The position numbers and the translations under genes are program-made. The notes beneath the pieces were generated by a model. That model made no database searches, was not told where the DNA came from, and was given only the letters and a program-made list of their open reading frames with translations. DNA of 64,000 nt from Rhodospirillaceae bacterium (lineage in GTDB: Bacteria > Pseudomonadota > Alphaproteobacteria > GCA-2731375): assembly GCA_018701215.1 (NCBI GenBank), contig JABIWH010000039.1, positions 62,001 through 126,000 of the forward strand. Direction: 5' to 3'. This document shows positions 35,569 through 43,414 of this stretch, in pieces. Each line of letters starts with the position of its first letter. The first letter of the stretch is position 1.

Positions 35569-38500
35569 CTGCCATGCCGTCGTCCCGCATGATCACATAG
35601 ATTGCCGGAATAACCAGAACCGTCAGCACGGTCGAGGATAACAGCCCGAACAGCAAGGATATGGCCAAGCCCTGGAATATGGGGTCGGTCAGGATAAAGG
35701 CGGCGCCGATCATGGCGGTCACCGCGGTCAGAAAAATCGGCTTGAAGCGAATGGCGCCGGCGGCCAGTAGGGCCTCTCTTAACGGCGCGCCCTGTTGCTG
35801 ACGCTGACGAATGAAGTCGATCAGTAGGATCGAATTACGCACGATAATACCGGCCAGGGCGATGAAGCCGATCATCGATGTGGCCGTGAAGGGCGCCGAT
35901 AGCAACCAATGCCCACCGACGATGCCAACCAGCGTCAACGGTATGGGCACCAGCACCAATAGGGGCAGTTTGAAGCCGCCAAACTGGATCACCACCAAAA
36001 GATAGATCCCCACCATGGCCGCCATGAAGGCGGCGCCCATGTCGCGGAAAGTGACATAGGTAATCTCCCATTCCCCATCCCACAGCAATACCGGTGTTGC
36101 GTCATCGTCAGGCTGGCCGTGCAAGGCGATTTTCGGCTTTGGCAGTTGGCCCCAGTCATGGCGGTCGATCACCTCCTGTACCGCCAGCATGCCATAGATC
36201 GGTGCCTCGAAACGGCCCGCCAGTTCCGCCGTGACCATCTCCGCATGATTACCGTCACGGCGAAATATGGGGAAGGAGGCGGTATCCCAACTGACCTGGA
36301 CCAATTCGCCCAATTCGACCAGTTTGCCGTCAATGGCGGGTACCGGAGTGGTCAGCAGCCGTTCGCTGAGATAACGCGCCGATTTTGGTAAACCGATGGC
36401 AATTTCAATGGGTTCGGCGCCCGCGCCCCGATGGGAATAGCCCAAGCTTTGGCCCCGAAGCAGGGTGGCGATGGTGTCATAAAGCTCCGCCTCCTCAACC
36501 CGGTGGAATTCAAGGCTTTCTCGGTCGATGGCCAGGCGCAGACGTTTTCCCGGCACGCCAAAGCTGTCGTCCACGTCAACGATGAAATCGATGCCTTCAA
36601 ATATGCCGCGTAGCTGCGTGGCGACGGCACGCCGGGTCTCGGCATCCGGGCCGTAGATTTCCGCCAGCAGAGTTGCCAGAACGGGTGGCCCCGGCGGTAC
36701 TTCAATGACCTTGATATTCGTTCCCGCCGGCGTTTCCAGCTCTGCCAGGCGCTGGCGCACGTCCAGGGCAATGGCGTGGCTGGCCCGTCCGCGATCATCC
36801 TTGGACTGCAGGTTGAGTTGTAGTTCGCCTAGGTTGGGCGTGGTGCGCAAATAACTGTGGCGTACCAGGCCATTGAAATTGAAAGGCGCGGCGGTGCCCG
36901 CATAGGCCTGCATGTGCAACAGTTCGGGCAGCGTGGCGATGGCGTCGGCGGCGGCGCGCAGCACGCGCTCCGTATCCTCCAGCGCCGCGCCCTCTTGTAG
37001 GTCGACGACCACTTGCAACTCGCTCTTGTCGTCGAAGGGAAGCAGCTTGACCACGACATCCTGGGAATAAAACAGCATTAGGGAGGCCAGGGTCGCCAGG
37101 CCCACGAAGCTCAGAAACAGAGCCGAACGCCGCCTGCCTTTGAGTAGCGGGCGGGCGAGCATTAGGAACAGCCGGCCCAGCATACCGCCGTGCGCCTCCT
37201 GCCCGGGCTCGGTCTTGTTGGTCAGACCCATGCGGAATTTCATCATCAGCCATGGCGTAATGGTCAAGGCCAGCAACAGGCTGAGGAACATGGCGGACGA
37301 GGCAATGGCGGGAATGGGGCTCATATATGGACCCATCAAGCCCGAGACGAACATCATCGGTAACAGTGCCGTGATGATGGTGAAGGTCGCGATGATCGTT
37401 GGATTACCCACTTCCGCCACCGCATGAATGGCGACGGTGACGGCGCTGTCCTCACCGCCTGCGCGCCAATGACGAACAATATTTTCGACGACCACGATGG
37501 CGTCGTCGACCAGGATGCCGATCGCAAAAATCAGCGCGAACATGCTGACCCTATTAATGGTGTAACCCAGCATCCAGGCCGCCAGGAAGGTCAGCAATAT
37601 GGTGGTCGGCACCACGAACATCACGACCATGCCTTCGCGCCAACCCAGGAACAGGCTCAGCAAGACGACAATGGACACCGTCGCTGATAGCAGATGTAGC
37701 AACAGCTCGTCGGCCTTGTCCCGGGCGGTGTCGCCGTAATTCCTGGTGATGATCAGATCCACGCCGCTGGGCAGTTTACGCTCGGCAATACGGCGCAACC
37801 GTTCGATGCTGGCGTCGGTAATGTCTACCGCGTTGGCGCCGGGCCGCTTGCCGATGGCCAGGCTGACCGCCAGTTCCTGCTGCAGCCGGCCTTGGGCCTT
37901 CGGTGCCAGATGCCAAACCCGGTGTTCGTCCTGGCGTCCATCAATGACCACATTGGCCACGTCCTTTAGATAGACCGGCCGTCCGTTATTGGAGGTTAGC
38001 AACAGCCCTTCCACATCGGCGCCACCGCGCAGGGTCTCGCCCGCGATCACCGGCCTGATGCCGCCTGCTTGGCGGACGCTGCCACTGAGGAAGGCGCGGT
38101 TGGCGTTTTCCAGCTTTTCCACCAACTGGTTCAAGGTAATGCCTTCCATCGCCAGACGCTCGGGATCGGGTTCGATGCGGATCTGTGCCGGACGGCCGCC
38201 GACGATATAGCTCAGGCCGACATCTGTCTGCCGGGTCAATTCGTGCTGGATTTCCTCCGCCAGACTGTAAAGTGCGATGTCGTCCAGCCGCGCCGGATTA
38301 CCAGGCTTGGCGGCCAGGGTCACCACCAGTACGGCGACATCCTCAATGCCACGGCCCACGATCAACGGTTCGGGAATGCCCAGGGGGATGCGGTTCATAT
38401 TGCCTCGGATTTCGCTATGCACGCGGACAATCGCCGCATCCGCATCGTGCCCGACCTTGAAACGTACCGCCAGGACGACCCGGTCATCAAATGACTGGGA

Positions 38501-38767
38501 ATAAACATGTTCGACGCCATCGATGCTCTTGACGATATCCTCCAAAGGCTCCGTCACCAGTTCGAGTACATCTTCTGCTTTCAAGCCGTCCGCGCGGACC
38601 ATGATATCCACCATCGGCACGCTGATCTGCGGCTCTTCCTCGCGCGGCAGCATATATAGCGCCAACGCGCCTATGGCCAATGAGGCCAGCAATAATAATG
38701 GCGTCAGGGGCGAGGCAATAAAGGCCCTGGTGATATGGCCTGATATGCCAAGTGCCACGGGCTTCAT
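35564..38767 (-). CDS. RND-family efflux permease
   Basis: A 1067-residue inner-membrane transporter of the AcrB/HAE1-type. Its 12 helices come in two repeats. The proton-relay Asp pair is in the fourth helix (GILVDDAIVVVEN), and large periplasmic loops with NGRPVYLKDVANV-type segments follow each first helix. It exports toxic compounds with the adaptor encoded just upstream (ATGA overlap at 38764-38767). No outer-membrane factor gene is adjacent. The operon lies under a BigR-like repressor, which suggests export of reactive sulfur-linked or electrophilic compounds (inference). Confidence 0.93.
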   Translation of the reverse strand: MKPVALGISGHITRAFIASPLTPLLLLASLAIGALALYMLPREEEPQISVPMVDIMVRADGLKAEDVLELVTEPLEDIVKSIDGVEHVYSQSFDDRVVLAVRFKVGHDADAAIVRVHSEIRGNMNRIPLGIPEPLIVGRGIEDVAVLVVTLAAKPGNPARLDDIALYSLAEEIQHELTRQTDVGLSYIVGGRPAQIRIEPDPERLAMEGITLNQLVEKLENANRAFLSGSVRQAGGIRPVIAGETLRGGADVEGLLLTSNNGRPVYLKDVANVVIDGRQDEHRVWHLAPKAQGRLQQELAVSLAIGKRPGANAVDITDASIERLRRIAERKLPSGVDLIITRNYGDTARDKADELLLHLLSATVSIVVLLSLFLGWREGMVVMFVVPTTILLTFLAAWMLGYTINRVSMFALIFAIGILVDDAIVVVENIVRHWRAGGEDSAVTVAIHAVAEVGNPTIIATFTIITALLPMMFVSGLMGPYMSPIPAIASSAMFLSLLLALTITPWLMMKFRMGLTNKTEPGQEAHGGMLGRLFLMLARPLLKGRRRSALFLSFVGLATLASLMLFYSQDVVVKLLPFDDKSELQVVVDLQEGAALEDTERVLRAAADAIATLPELLHMQAYAGTAAPFNFNGLVRHSYLRTTPNLGELQLNLQSKDDRGRASHAIALDVRQRLAELETPAGTNIKVIEVPPGPPVLATLLAEIYGPDAETRRAVATQLRGIFEGIDFIVDVDDSFGVPGKRLRLAIDRESLEFHRVEEAELYDTIATLLRGQSLGYSHRGAGAEPIEIAIGLPKSARYLSERLLTTPVPAIDGKLVELGELVQVSWDTASFPIFRRDGNHAEMVTAELAGRFEAPIYGMLAVQEVIDRHDWGQLPKPKIALHGQPDDDATPVLLWDGEWEITYVTFRDMGAAFMAAMVGIYLLVVIQFGGFKLPLLVLVPIPLTLVGIVGGHWLLSAPFTATSMIGFIALAGIIVRNSILLIDFIRQRQQQGAPLREALLAAGAIRFKPIFLTAVTAMIGAAFILTDPIFQGLAISLLFGLLSSTVLTVLVIPAIYVIMRDDGMAA

Positions 38768-39735
38768 GGCCGCACCAGGCGGTCACCAGGGCGCAACCCG
38801 GAAAGGATTTCGACCATCTGACCGCGGTTTAACCCGCGCTGTACCGTGACCTCGACCGCATTAACCAGATGGACGATGGCGACGCCCATGCGGACGGAGA
38901 CATAGTCCCTGGGTACCAAATAGGTCTCGCGCTTGCCGGTGGAAAGCCAGACCCGGACCCGTTCGCCGACGAAGAAATCGCCCAGACCAGGCACATCGAC
39001 GTCGGCGACCACGCGGCCATCTTGGATTTCCGGATAAATCTGCCGTATGCGCCCGGTACGTTTGCCATCGGGCGCGTTGGTCATTCCCCGAGCGCCAACC
39101 TGTACCGGGTCATCCACGGCCAGGAACTTGGCATGGCGTTCCGGCAGGCGCAGGCGCAGGACATAGCGGTTGGCGGCGATTAGGGCGATGTCCTCGCCAG
39201 GGGCGACGACGCTGCCCTCGGTCTTGCTGACGCGCAGAACCCGGCCGGCGCTTGGCGCCAGCACCGCGCCTTCCCGGGCCCGCTGGCTGATCAGATTCTG
39301 TTCCGCCGTCAAAGCGGCAACTTCCTGGCGCAAGACATCCAGATTAGTCCGAACTTCGTCGATGCGGGCCTGGGATACCGCGCCTTTCTTGCGCAGCTCT
39401 TCGGACCGTTTCAGAGTGGTTCGCGCCAGTGTCTTGCGCGCGTTGAGGGAATTCAGTCGCGCCGCAAGGGCGACGGCCTGAAGCCGTAGTTTCTTATCAA
39501 CGACCACTGCCAGGACCTGGCCTTTCTCGACCAGGCTGCCTTCATCCACGGAAAGGTTCCGCAACGTACCGGCAATACGGGTACGGGCCTGGGTCTGGTC
39601 AGTGGAGGTGACCTGGCCGAAAACTGCCTTCAAATCATCCACCATGACCGGCTGTACCACGATCTCGGCCCACGCCGGCGCAGCAAAAACCACCCATATG
39701 GCGGCCAGGAAATACAGCATGGTGGTTTTCATCAT
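38764..39735 (-). CDS. RND efflux periplasmic adaptor (MFP/HlyD family)
   Basis: A 323-residue membrane-fusion protein. The signal peptide MMKTTMLYFLAAIWVVFAA is cleaved after AWA; the longer frame upstream is not conserved. Biotinyl-lipoyl-like halves (GSLVEKGQVLAVV and EGSVVAPGEDIALI) flank an alpha-helical hairpin (residues about 70-160), followed by beta-barrel segments. ATG 39735 has a GGAG 5-7 nt upstream. It links the permease to an outer-membrane channel. The DUF2892 gene lies immediately upstream, 11 bp away. Confidence 0.9.
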   Translation of the reverse strand: MMKTTMLYFLAAIWVVFAAPAWAEIVVQPVMVDDLKAVFGQVTSTDQTQARTRIAGTLRNLSVDEGSLVEKGQVLAVVVDKKLRLQAVALAARLNSLNARKTLARTTLKRSEELRKKGAVSQARIDEVRTNLDVLRQEVAALTAEQNLISQRAREGAVLAPSAGRVLRVSKTEGSVVAPGEDIALIAANRYVLRLRLPERHAKFLAVDDPVQVGARGMTNAPDGKRTGRIRQIYPEIQDGRVVADVDVPGLGDFFVGERVRVWLSTGKRETYLVPRDYVSVRMGVAIVHLVNAVEVTVQRGLNRGQMVEILSGLRPGDRLVRP

Positions 39736-39746
39736 AAGGCTCCAAA

Positions 39747-39950
39747 TTAGTTGAAGGCGTGGCCGGTCCTTTGGCCAAACTTGGCGAGGATCTTGGCCAG
39801 AGGGCAAAAGCCGGTGAAACCCGCCTGGAACAGGTTAAGTCCGACAAACAGCGTGAACAACAGAAAGGCGGGATGAAAGAAATGGCCCAGGGCCAGGCTG
39901 GCGACGATGAAGCTGCCGGCGATGGTGATAACAAGGCGGTCGATATTCAT
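39747..39950 (-). CDS. DUF2892 (YgaP/Blh-type) small membrane protein
   Basis: A 67-residue protein with two hydrophobic segments (residues about 8-24 and 27-43) and the GFCPLAKIL motif typical of DUF2892 membrane domains. That domain also forms the tail of rhodanese YgaP and parts of Xylella Blh-like proteins. DUF2892 genes commonly pair with BigR/YgaV repressors of sulfide and persulfide responses. AGGAGA lies 6 nt before the ATG. It is the first gene of the efflux operon, divergent from the ArsR-type repressor. Confidence 0.88.
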   Translation of the reverse strand: MNIDRLVITIAGSFIVASLALGHFFHPAFLLFTLFVGLNLFQAGFTGFCPLAKILAKFGQRTGHAFN

Positions 39951-40011
39951 GGCTGTCTCCTAAGGTTCACATCTAATATTTTAATATTTGAACATTGATA
40001 CATTTGTATGT

Positions 40012-40028
40012 AGATACTATATGTATCT
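40012..40028. promoter_or_regulatory. Operator candidate for the ArsR-type repressor
   Basis: A perfect inverted repeat AGATAC-TATAT-GTATCT has 6-bp arms and a 5-bp centre. Further AT-rich dyads lie beside it (ATACA-TT-TGTAT at 39989-40000 and AATATT-TT-AATATT at 39976-39989, approximate). It sits between the divergent DUF2892 and ArsR genes and directly abuts the -35 of the ArsR promoter, where a repressor would block transcription. Confidence 0.6.
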
Positions 40029-40057
40029 TTGACAAGCCCGTTGCGGCAAAATAATTG
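40029..40057 (+). promoter_or_regulatory. Sigma70-type promoter for the ArsR gene
   Basis: TTGACA at 40029-40034 is a perfect -35. A 17-nt spacer leads to TAATTG at 40052-40057 as the -10. It directly follows the palindromic operator candidate and precedes ATG 40112, giving a leader of about 48 nt. Confidence 0.65.
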
Positions 40058-40111
40058 CAAGATTGCGCTGCATCGGCGCGGCGCGGTCAGCAGCGCCGGG
40101 AAGGATTGGAA

Positions 40112-40417
40112 ATGGATATCGATTTAAGCGAGATGAAAGGCGCCGCGGGTAATGCGACGCATCTGATGAAGGCGCTGTCGAATGAGACACGCCTGATGAT
40201 CCTGTGTCAGTTGATCGATGGCGAGCGCTCGGTCGGCAATTTGTCCGATGTTCTGGCCCTGCGCCAAACCACGATCTCGCAGCAGTTAAGCCTGTTACGG
40301 CGCGATGGCCTGGTCAGCGGCCGCCGTGACGGCCATTCAGTGTTCTATTCCATCGCCAACCCTGGCGTTGGCCGGATCATTCAGGTTCTTTACGACATGT
40401 ACTGCCCGAAACCCTAA
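40112..40417 (+). CDS. ArsR-family persulfide-sensor-like repressor (BigR/SqrR/YgaV type)
   Basis: A 101-residue winged-helix repressor starting at ATG 40112 (GGAAGGA upstream). The DNA-binding helix reads RQTTISQQLSLLRRDGL. The two cysteines that form the sensing pair in BigR/SqrR/YgaV are present: Cys32 in LCQLIDGERSVG and Cys98 in MYCPKP. In that family, persulfides or sulfide link them and release DNA. It is divergent from a DUF2892-adaptor-RND permease operon and likely represses it and itself. Metal-binding ArsR motifs such as CVC are absent. Confidence 0.88.
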   Translation: MDIDLSEMKGAAGNATHLMKALSNETRLMILCQLIDGERSVGNLSDVLALRQTTISQQLSLLRRDGLVSGRRDGHSVFYSIANPGVGRIIQVLYDMYCPKP

Positions 40418-40428
40418 ATATCGAAAGG

Positions 40429-41643
40429 TCAGGCCGCGCCCAGTTCGGCCAGAGCGGCATCGGCATTGCTAATGATATTTGTAGCATCGACTGATTGGGC
40501 GATGCCGCGGGCCTCTAACAAGCTGGTGCGGGCCCGGTCATTTCGTTTGGCCGCCTTGTCCAACAAGCCCAGATTATACTGAGCACCGGCGATATCGGCG
40601 GGCGAATTGAGGCCTTGGAAGCCTTCCAGGGCGTCCTGCAGATGCCGCCGCGCCTTTTTCTTCGCGAAGGGCAGAGTGCGTACTAGGAAGGGCAAATTCG
40701 CCAACATGACGGATAGGGACGGCTTCTCGTCCGAAAGGACGAATTGCAGATAGATTTCGCCTAGAAATTTATTGCCCAAGGCGGTGGCGAAGGTCATGCC
40801 CCAGTTCTCGGCCTCAGCCTGCGCCGCGTTCACCATGGCAACACCTTTTGCCATGTTGCCCTGCATGATGTTGCCAACGCCCACCGTCATCTTAACTGGC
40901 GGTAGCACCATGGCGAGGGATTTTGCCTCCATCTTGCGGATGACATGGCCGCCTAGCGCCGAGACTTCATCTTCCTGGCCACTAAGCGTTCGGGCGACCA
41001 TTCTGTAACCCTCGGCGGCCATCCGGTCGATGGGGCTGAGGCAGATGCGCAAGGCATCATCCGCCTTCTCAATCGCTCCATCGTAATTGTCGGAAAAGAC
41101 GTCCGTTACCGCCAGCGCCCACAGCGCCATGCTGCGCGGCCGCGGGTCATTGGTCTCCCGGCTCATGGCCATGAGCTCCATCAACGCGGCCCGGCTCTCA
41201 CCTGGGCGTCCCCATGCCGAATAGTCCAGGCCGTTGGCAAGTTGTGCTTTCGACGCCAGCCAAATGTCGCTGTGACGGCGAGCGACCTCGACGACCCGCT
41301 TGCCCGTTTCCCTTTGTGCGCTGTCGCGCGCCTCGCCCGGTTGCCCCCAAAACATACGGTGCCACATGAAGCCCAAGTCGGCATAGGCGACGGCGAGTTC
41401 GTCGCCATCGGCTTTGGCCAAGGCCTTCGAGCGATCCAACAACTGCCGTCCTATCTCGGCCTGGCAAGCAAAGATATGGGCGTAGCCGGTTTCGAATAAA
41501 AAGCGTGATAGGCGCTTATTGTCACCCAAAGCCTCCGCCACCGCCGTATAGCCCGCCATGTCGGCGAACAACACGGTCACCTGACGGCGCTGTCCCGCCG
41601 GCGCTGTCTGGTCACTGCTCGTTTGGTTCGGTGTTGCTGCCAT
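40429..41643 (-). CDS. Truncated adenylate/guanylate cyclase-TPR protein, internal deletion
   Basis: A 404-residue protein from ATG 41643 (a TTG at 41664 is an alternative). The first 40 residues end in RRQVTVLFADMAGYTAVAEALGD, the start of a class III cyclase domain with its first metal Asp. The text then jumps directly to a TPR-like helical region (for example ADLGFMWHRMFWGQPGEAR) that in full-length relatives follows a complete cyclase domain plus an AAA-type ATPase. No Walker motifs and no rest of the cyclase remain. It cannot be a cyclase and may be a relic or a TPR-only protein. It is divergent from the GST gene. Confidence 0.7.
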   Translation of the reverse strand: MAATPNQTSSDQTAPAGQRRQVTVLFADMAGYTAVAEALGDNKRLSRFLFETGYAHIFACQAEIGRQLLDRSKALAKADGDELAVAYADLGFMWHRMFWGQPGEARDSAQRETGKRVVEVARRHSDIWLASKAQLANGLDYSAWGRPGESRAALMELMAMSRETNDPRPRSMALWALAVTDVFSDNYDGAIEKADDALRICLSPIDRMAAEGYRMVARTLSGQEDEVSALGGHVIRKMEAKSLAMVLPPVKMTVGVGNIMQGNMAKGVAMVNAAQAEAENWGMTFATALGNKFLGEIYLQFVLSDEKPSLSVMLANLPFLVRTLPFAKKKARRHLQDALEGFQGLNSPADIAGAQYNLGLLDKAAKRNDRARTSLLEARGIAQSVDATNIISNADAALAELGAA

Positions 41644-41741
41644 GCTGACTAAATCACTCCCCAAAGTGTTTAACGCAACTTGTTGATGCTACAGCCGCGC
41701 AAGCATGGTTACAATGCCTCCTAGAAGGTTGCGCCGATACT

Positions 41742-41770
41742 TTGACTGGCCTTGTTTATGGTCTTATTGT
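41742..41770 (+). promoter_or_regulatory. Sigma70-type promoter for the selenoprotein-like GST gene
   Basis: TTGACT at 41742-41747 (five of six -35 bases), a 17-nt spacer and TATTGT at 41765-41770 (four of six). The predicted start near 41777 leaves a short leader to ATG 41811. Its presence argues that the gene is expressed rather than decayed. Confidence 0.6.
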
Positions 41771-41810
41771 TGGATCAACGCAGCAGCTAACATTTGGGGA
41801 GATGCCTGAT

Positions 41811-42503
41811 ATGGCCAATAAATATCATTTGATCAGCTCGATCACTTGACCGTGGGTACAGCGCGCCGTGATTCTTTTGCGTGCGAAAAATGTCGAATTC
41901 GACCTCACCCACATTGATCTAAGTGACAAACCGGATTGGTTCCTGAAAATCTCACCCCACGGCAAGGTGCCCGTGCTGGCGGTGGACGAAGAGCCATTGT
42001 TCGAATCCAATGCCATCGCGGAATATCTCGATGACGTCGTCGCGCCTAGGGTTCATCCCGAAGATCCCTTCAAGCGCGCCCGCAACCGGGCCTGGACGGA
42101 TTTCGTGCCGGATTTCTCCAAGGGCATCAACATCTACTACACCAAATCCCGCGAGGAATTGGATGAAAAGCTGGCCGGCGCGCCGAAGTTCCTGCAGAAG
42201 CTGGAAGACGCCATCGCGAGCGAGCGGGACAACGACGGGCCGTACTTCAACGGACCAGAGTTATGCCTGGTGGATGCCGCCTATGCACCGTTTCTGCAAC
42301 GCTTCGCGCTGGTGGATCAGTTTGTCCAAACCGGTCTGCTGAGGGACTTCCCCCTGGTCAAGGCCTGGTCGGAGGCATTGCTGCAAAACGATGCCGTGAT
42401 CGGCTCGGTCGCGGATACCTTCGAGGGCGTGTTCTTCAATAATCTGAAGACCAAGGGCTGGTACGTGGGCACTCTGTTGGGTGGCGACGTCGCCGCCGAA
42501 TAA
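41811..42503 (+). CDS. Glutathione S-transferase family, probable selenoprotein (in-frame TGA at active-site Cys)
   Basis: A 230-residue GST if TGA at 41847-41849 is read. ATG 41811 has GGGGAG 9 nt upstream, and the frame then reads YHLISSIT-[TGA]-PWVQRAVILL. Relatives of this GST group have Cys exactly there (LIS-x3-CP[YFW]VQR), so the TGA takes the place of the catalytic Cys, residue 13. Downstream the frame stays open for 217 codons with intact GST features: thioredoxin-fold GKVPVLAVDE, FESNAIAEYL, then an all-helical C-terminal domain with VDAAYAPFLQR. A SECIS-like stem-loop starts 11 nt after the TGA. Standard calling would begin at GTG 41868 and lose the active site. Read-through is inferred; a plain nonsense mutation is the main alternative. 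Confidence 0.8.
41861..41884 (+). promoter_or_regulatory. Bacterial SECIS-like stem-loop just after the TGA codon
   Basis: GCGCGC at 41861-41866 pairs with GCGTGC at 41879-41884: six pairs, one of them G-U. The 12-nt loop (41867-41878) starts CG, so one of its first two bases is G. The loop begins 17 nt after the TGA. As I recall the published bacterial SECIS rules (loop 3-14 nt, a G in its first two bases, 16-37 nt from UGA), all are met. No fold energy was computed. Confidence 0.6.
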
Positions 42504-42513
42504 GGGGCGAACA

Positions 42514-42939
42514 ATGCTCACCGGCAAATGTCACTGCGGGCGGGTCCGGTACGAAATTGCCGGACCCGTGCGCCCGGTCGTCGAATGCCATTGTGAAAGC
42601 TGCCGGCGCATAACCGGTAGCCTCTGGCATGCCACCGGCGCGCGGCTGGCTGATGTGACGATCTCGGATGCTCAACAGGCGCTGAACTGGTACCGCAGTT
42701 CGGAACATGTGGCGCGCGGCTTTTGCGGCAATTGCGGCTCAACCATGTTTTTCCAGCGGGATGGCGCCGAGACCATCACCATTACCGCCGGCAGTCTGGA
42801 TCAACCCACCGGGCTGCATTTGAAAATGCGGATCTTCACCGATGACATGGCGGACTATGCCGCCGATAGCAGCGGCGACGGCATCCCCCAGCATACCGGC
42901 ATGCCGGAGATGCACCATTTCGCTATTCCGGAAGAGTAA
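42514..42939 (+). CDS. GFA-family (glutathione-dependent formaldehyde-activating-like) protein
   Basis: A 141-residue protein with the zinc ligands of the Mss4-like GFA/CENP-V fold: Cys6-x-Cys8, Cys25-x-Cys27-x2-Cys30 and Cys71-x2-Cys74. ATG 42514 follows AAGGGG. It starts 11 bp after the probable Sec-GST, so the two likely share a transcript. Gfa binds glutathione and was proposed to speed S-hydroxymethylglutathione formation, though many members have other or unknown roles. It converges on soxG, overlapping by 17 bp; the sarcosine oxidase there generates formaldehyde units, which makes a shared one-carbon context conceivable. Confidence 0.88.
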   Translation: MLTGKCHCGRVRYEIAGPVRPVVECHCESCRRITGSLWHATGARLADVTISDAQQALNWYRSSEHVARGFCGNCGSTMFFQRDGAETITITAGSLDQPTGLHLKMRIFTDDMADYAADSSGDGIPQHTGMPEMHHFAIPEE

Positions 42940-43414
42940 GCGCGGCGTCCTTTAGCCAATCATGAATGAAGCGGCCATAGCTGCGCGCCACATGGATATC
43001 CATGTATTCGCCGTCGTCGAGGTAGTGCACCAGAATTGTAACGGCGGCCAGCACGCTTTGGGCGCAATGGCCGGGCCGGAATTCTGTTTCGCGCAGGTCC
43101 AGCGGGCAGCCCTTGGCCAGGATCTGCCGCGCCGCATTGGCGGGGATGCGAAAGACCGTGCGGCCATGGCTGAGATCGCTTGATGCCGCCTCGATCTGAA
43201 TCTCTTCGCCCTCACCCACCAATAACCATTCGCCCGGCGCGACCCATAGGGCATGGACGCCGTTATTGGCCGTGGCACGGTTCGGCTGTCTGGGCGGTTC
43301 AATTTCAGCCACATCGCCATAGACCCGTTTGATCCATAGATCGGCGCGTTCCTGGATCAGATCACCGGCAGCGGTGCCAGCCAGGGCGGAGCGGCGTTGC
43401 GAGGTATCAGGCAC
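42923..43414 (-). CDS. soxG: Sarcosine oxidase gamma subunit
   Basis: A 163-residue protein. The start is taken as GTG 43414, overlapping the end of soxA, with GGGGGAG just upstream; the longer frame covers the soxA end. The segments PGEWLLVGEGEEI, VFRIPANAARQILAKGCPLDL and RSYGRFIHDWL match SoxG, the small subunit of heterotetrameric sarcosine oxidase. It is last in the operon glcD-like, soxB, soxD, soxA, soxG. Confidence 0.9.
   Translation of the reverse strand: MPDTSQRRSALAGTAAGDLIQERADLWIKRVYGDVAEIEPPRQPNRATANNGVHALWVAPGEWLLVGEGEEIQIEAASSDLSHGRTVFRIPANAARQILAKGCPLDLRETEFRPGHCAQSVLAAVTILVHYLDDGEYMDIHVARSYGRFIHDWLKDAALTLPE

Noticed and set aside
41868..42503. The GST as an ordinary gene starting at GTG 41868
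   Set aside because: Such a start removes the active-site strand and leaves MILLRAKN as N-terminus, while a good ATG, SD and promoter exist at 41811 with the whole domain readable through TGA.
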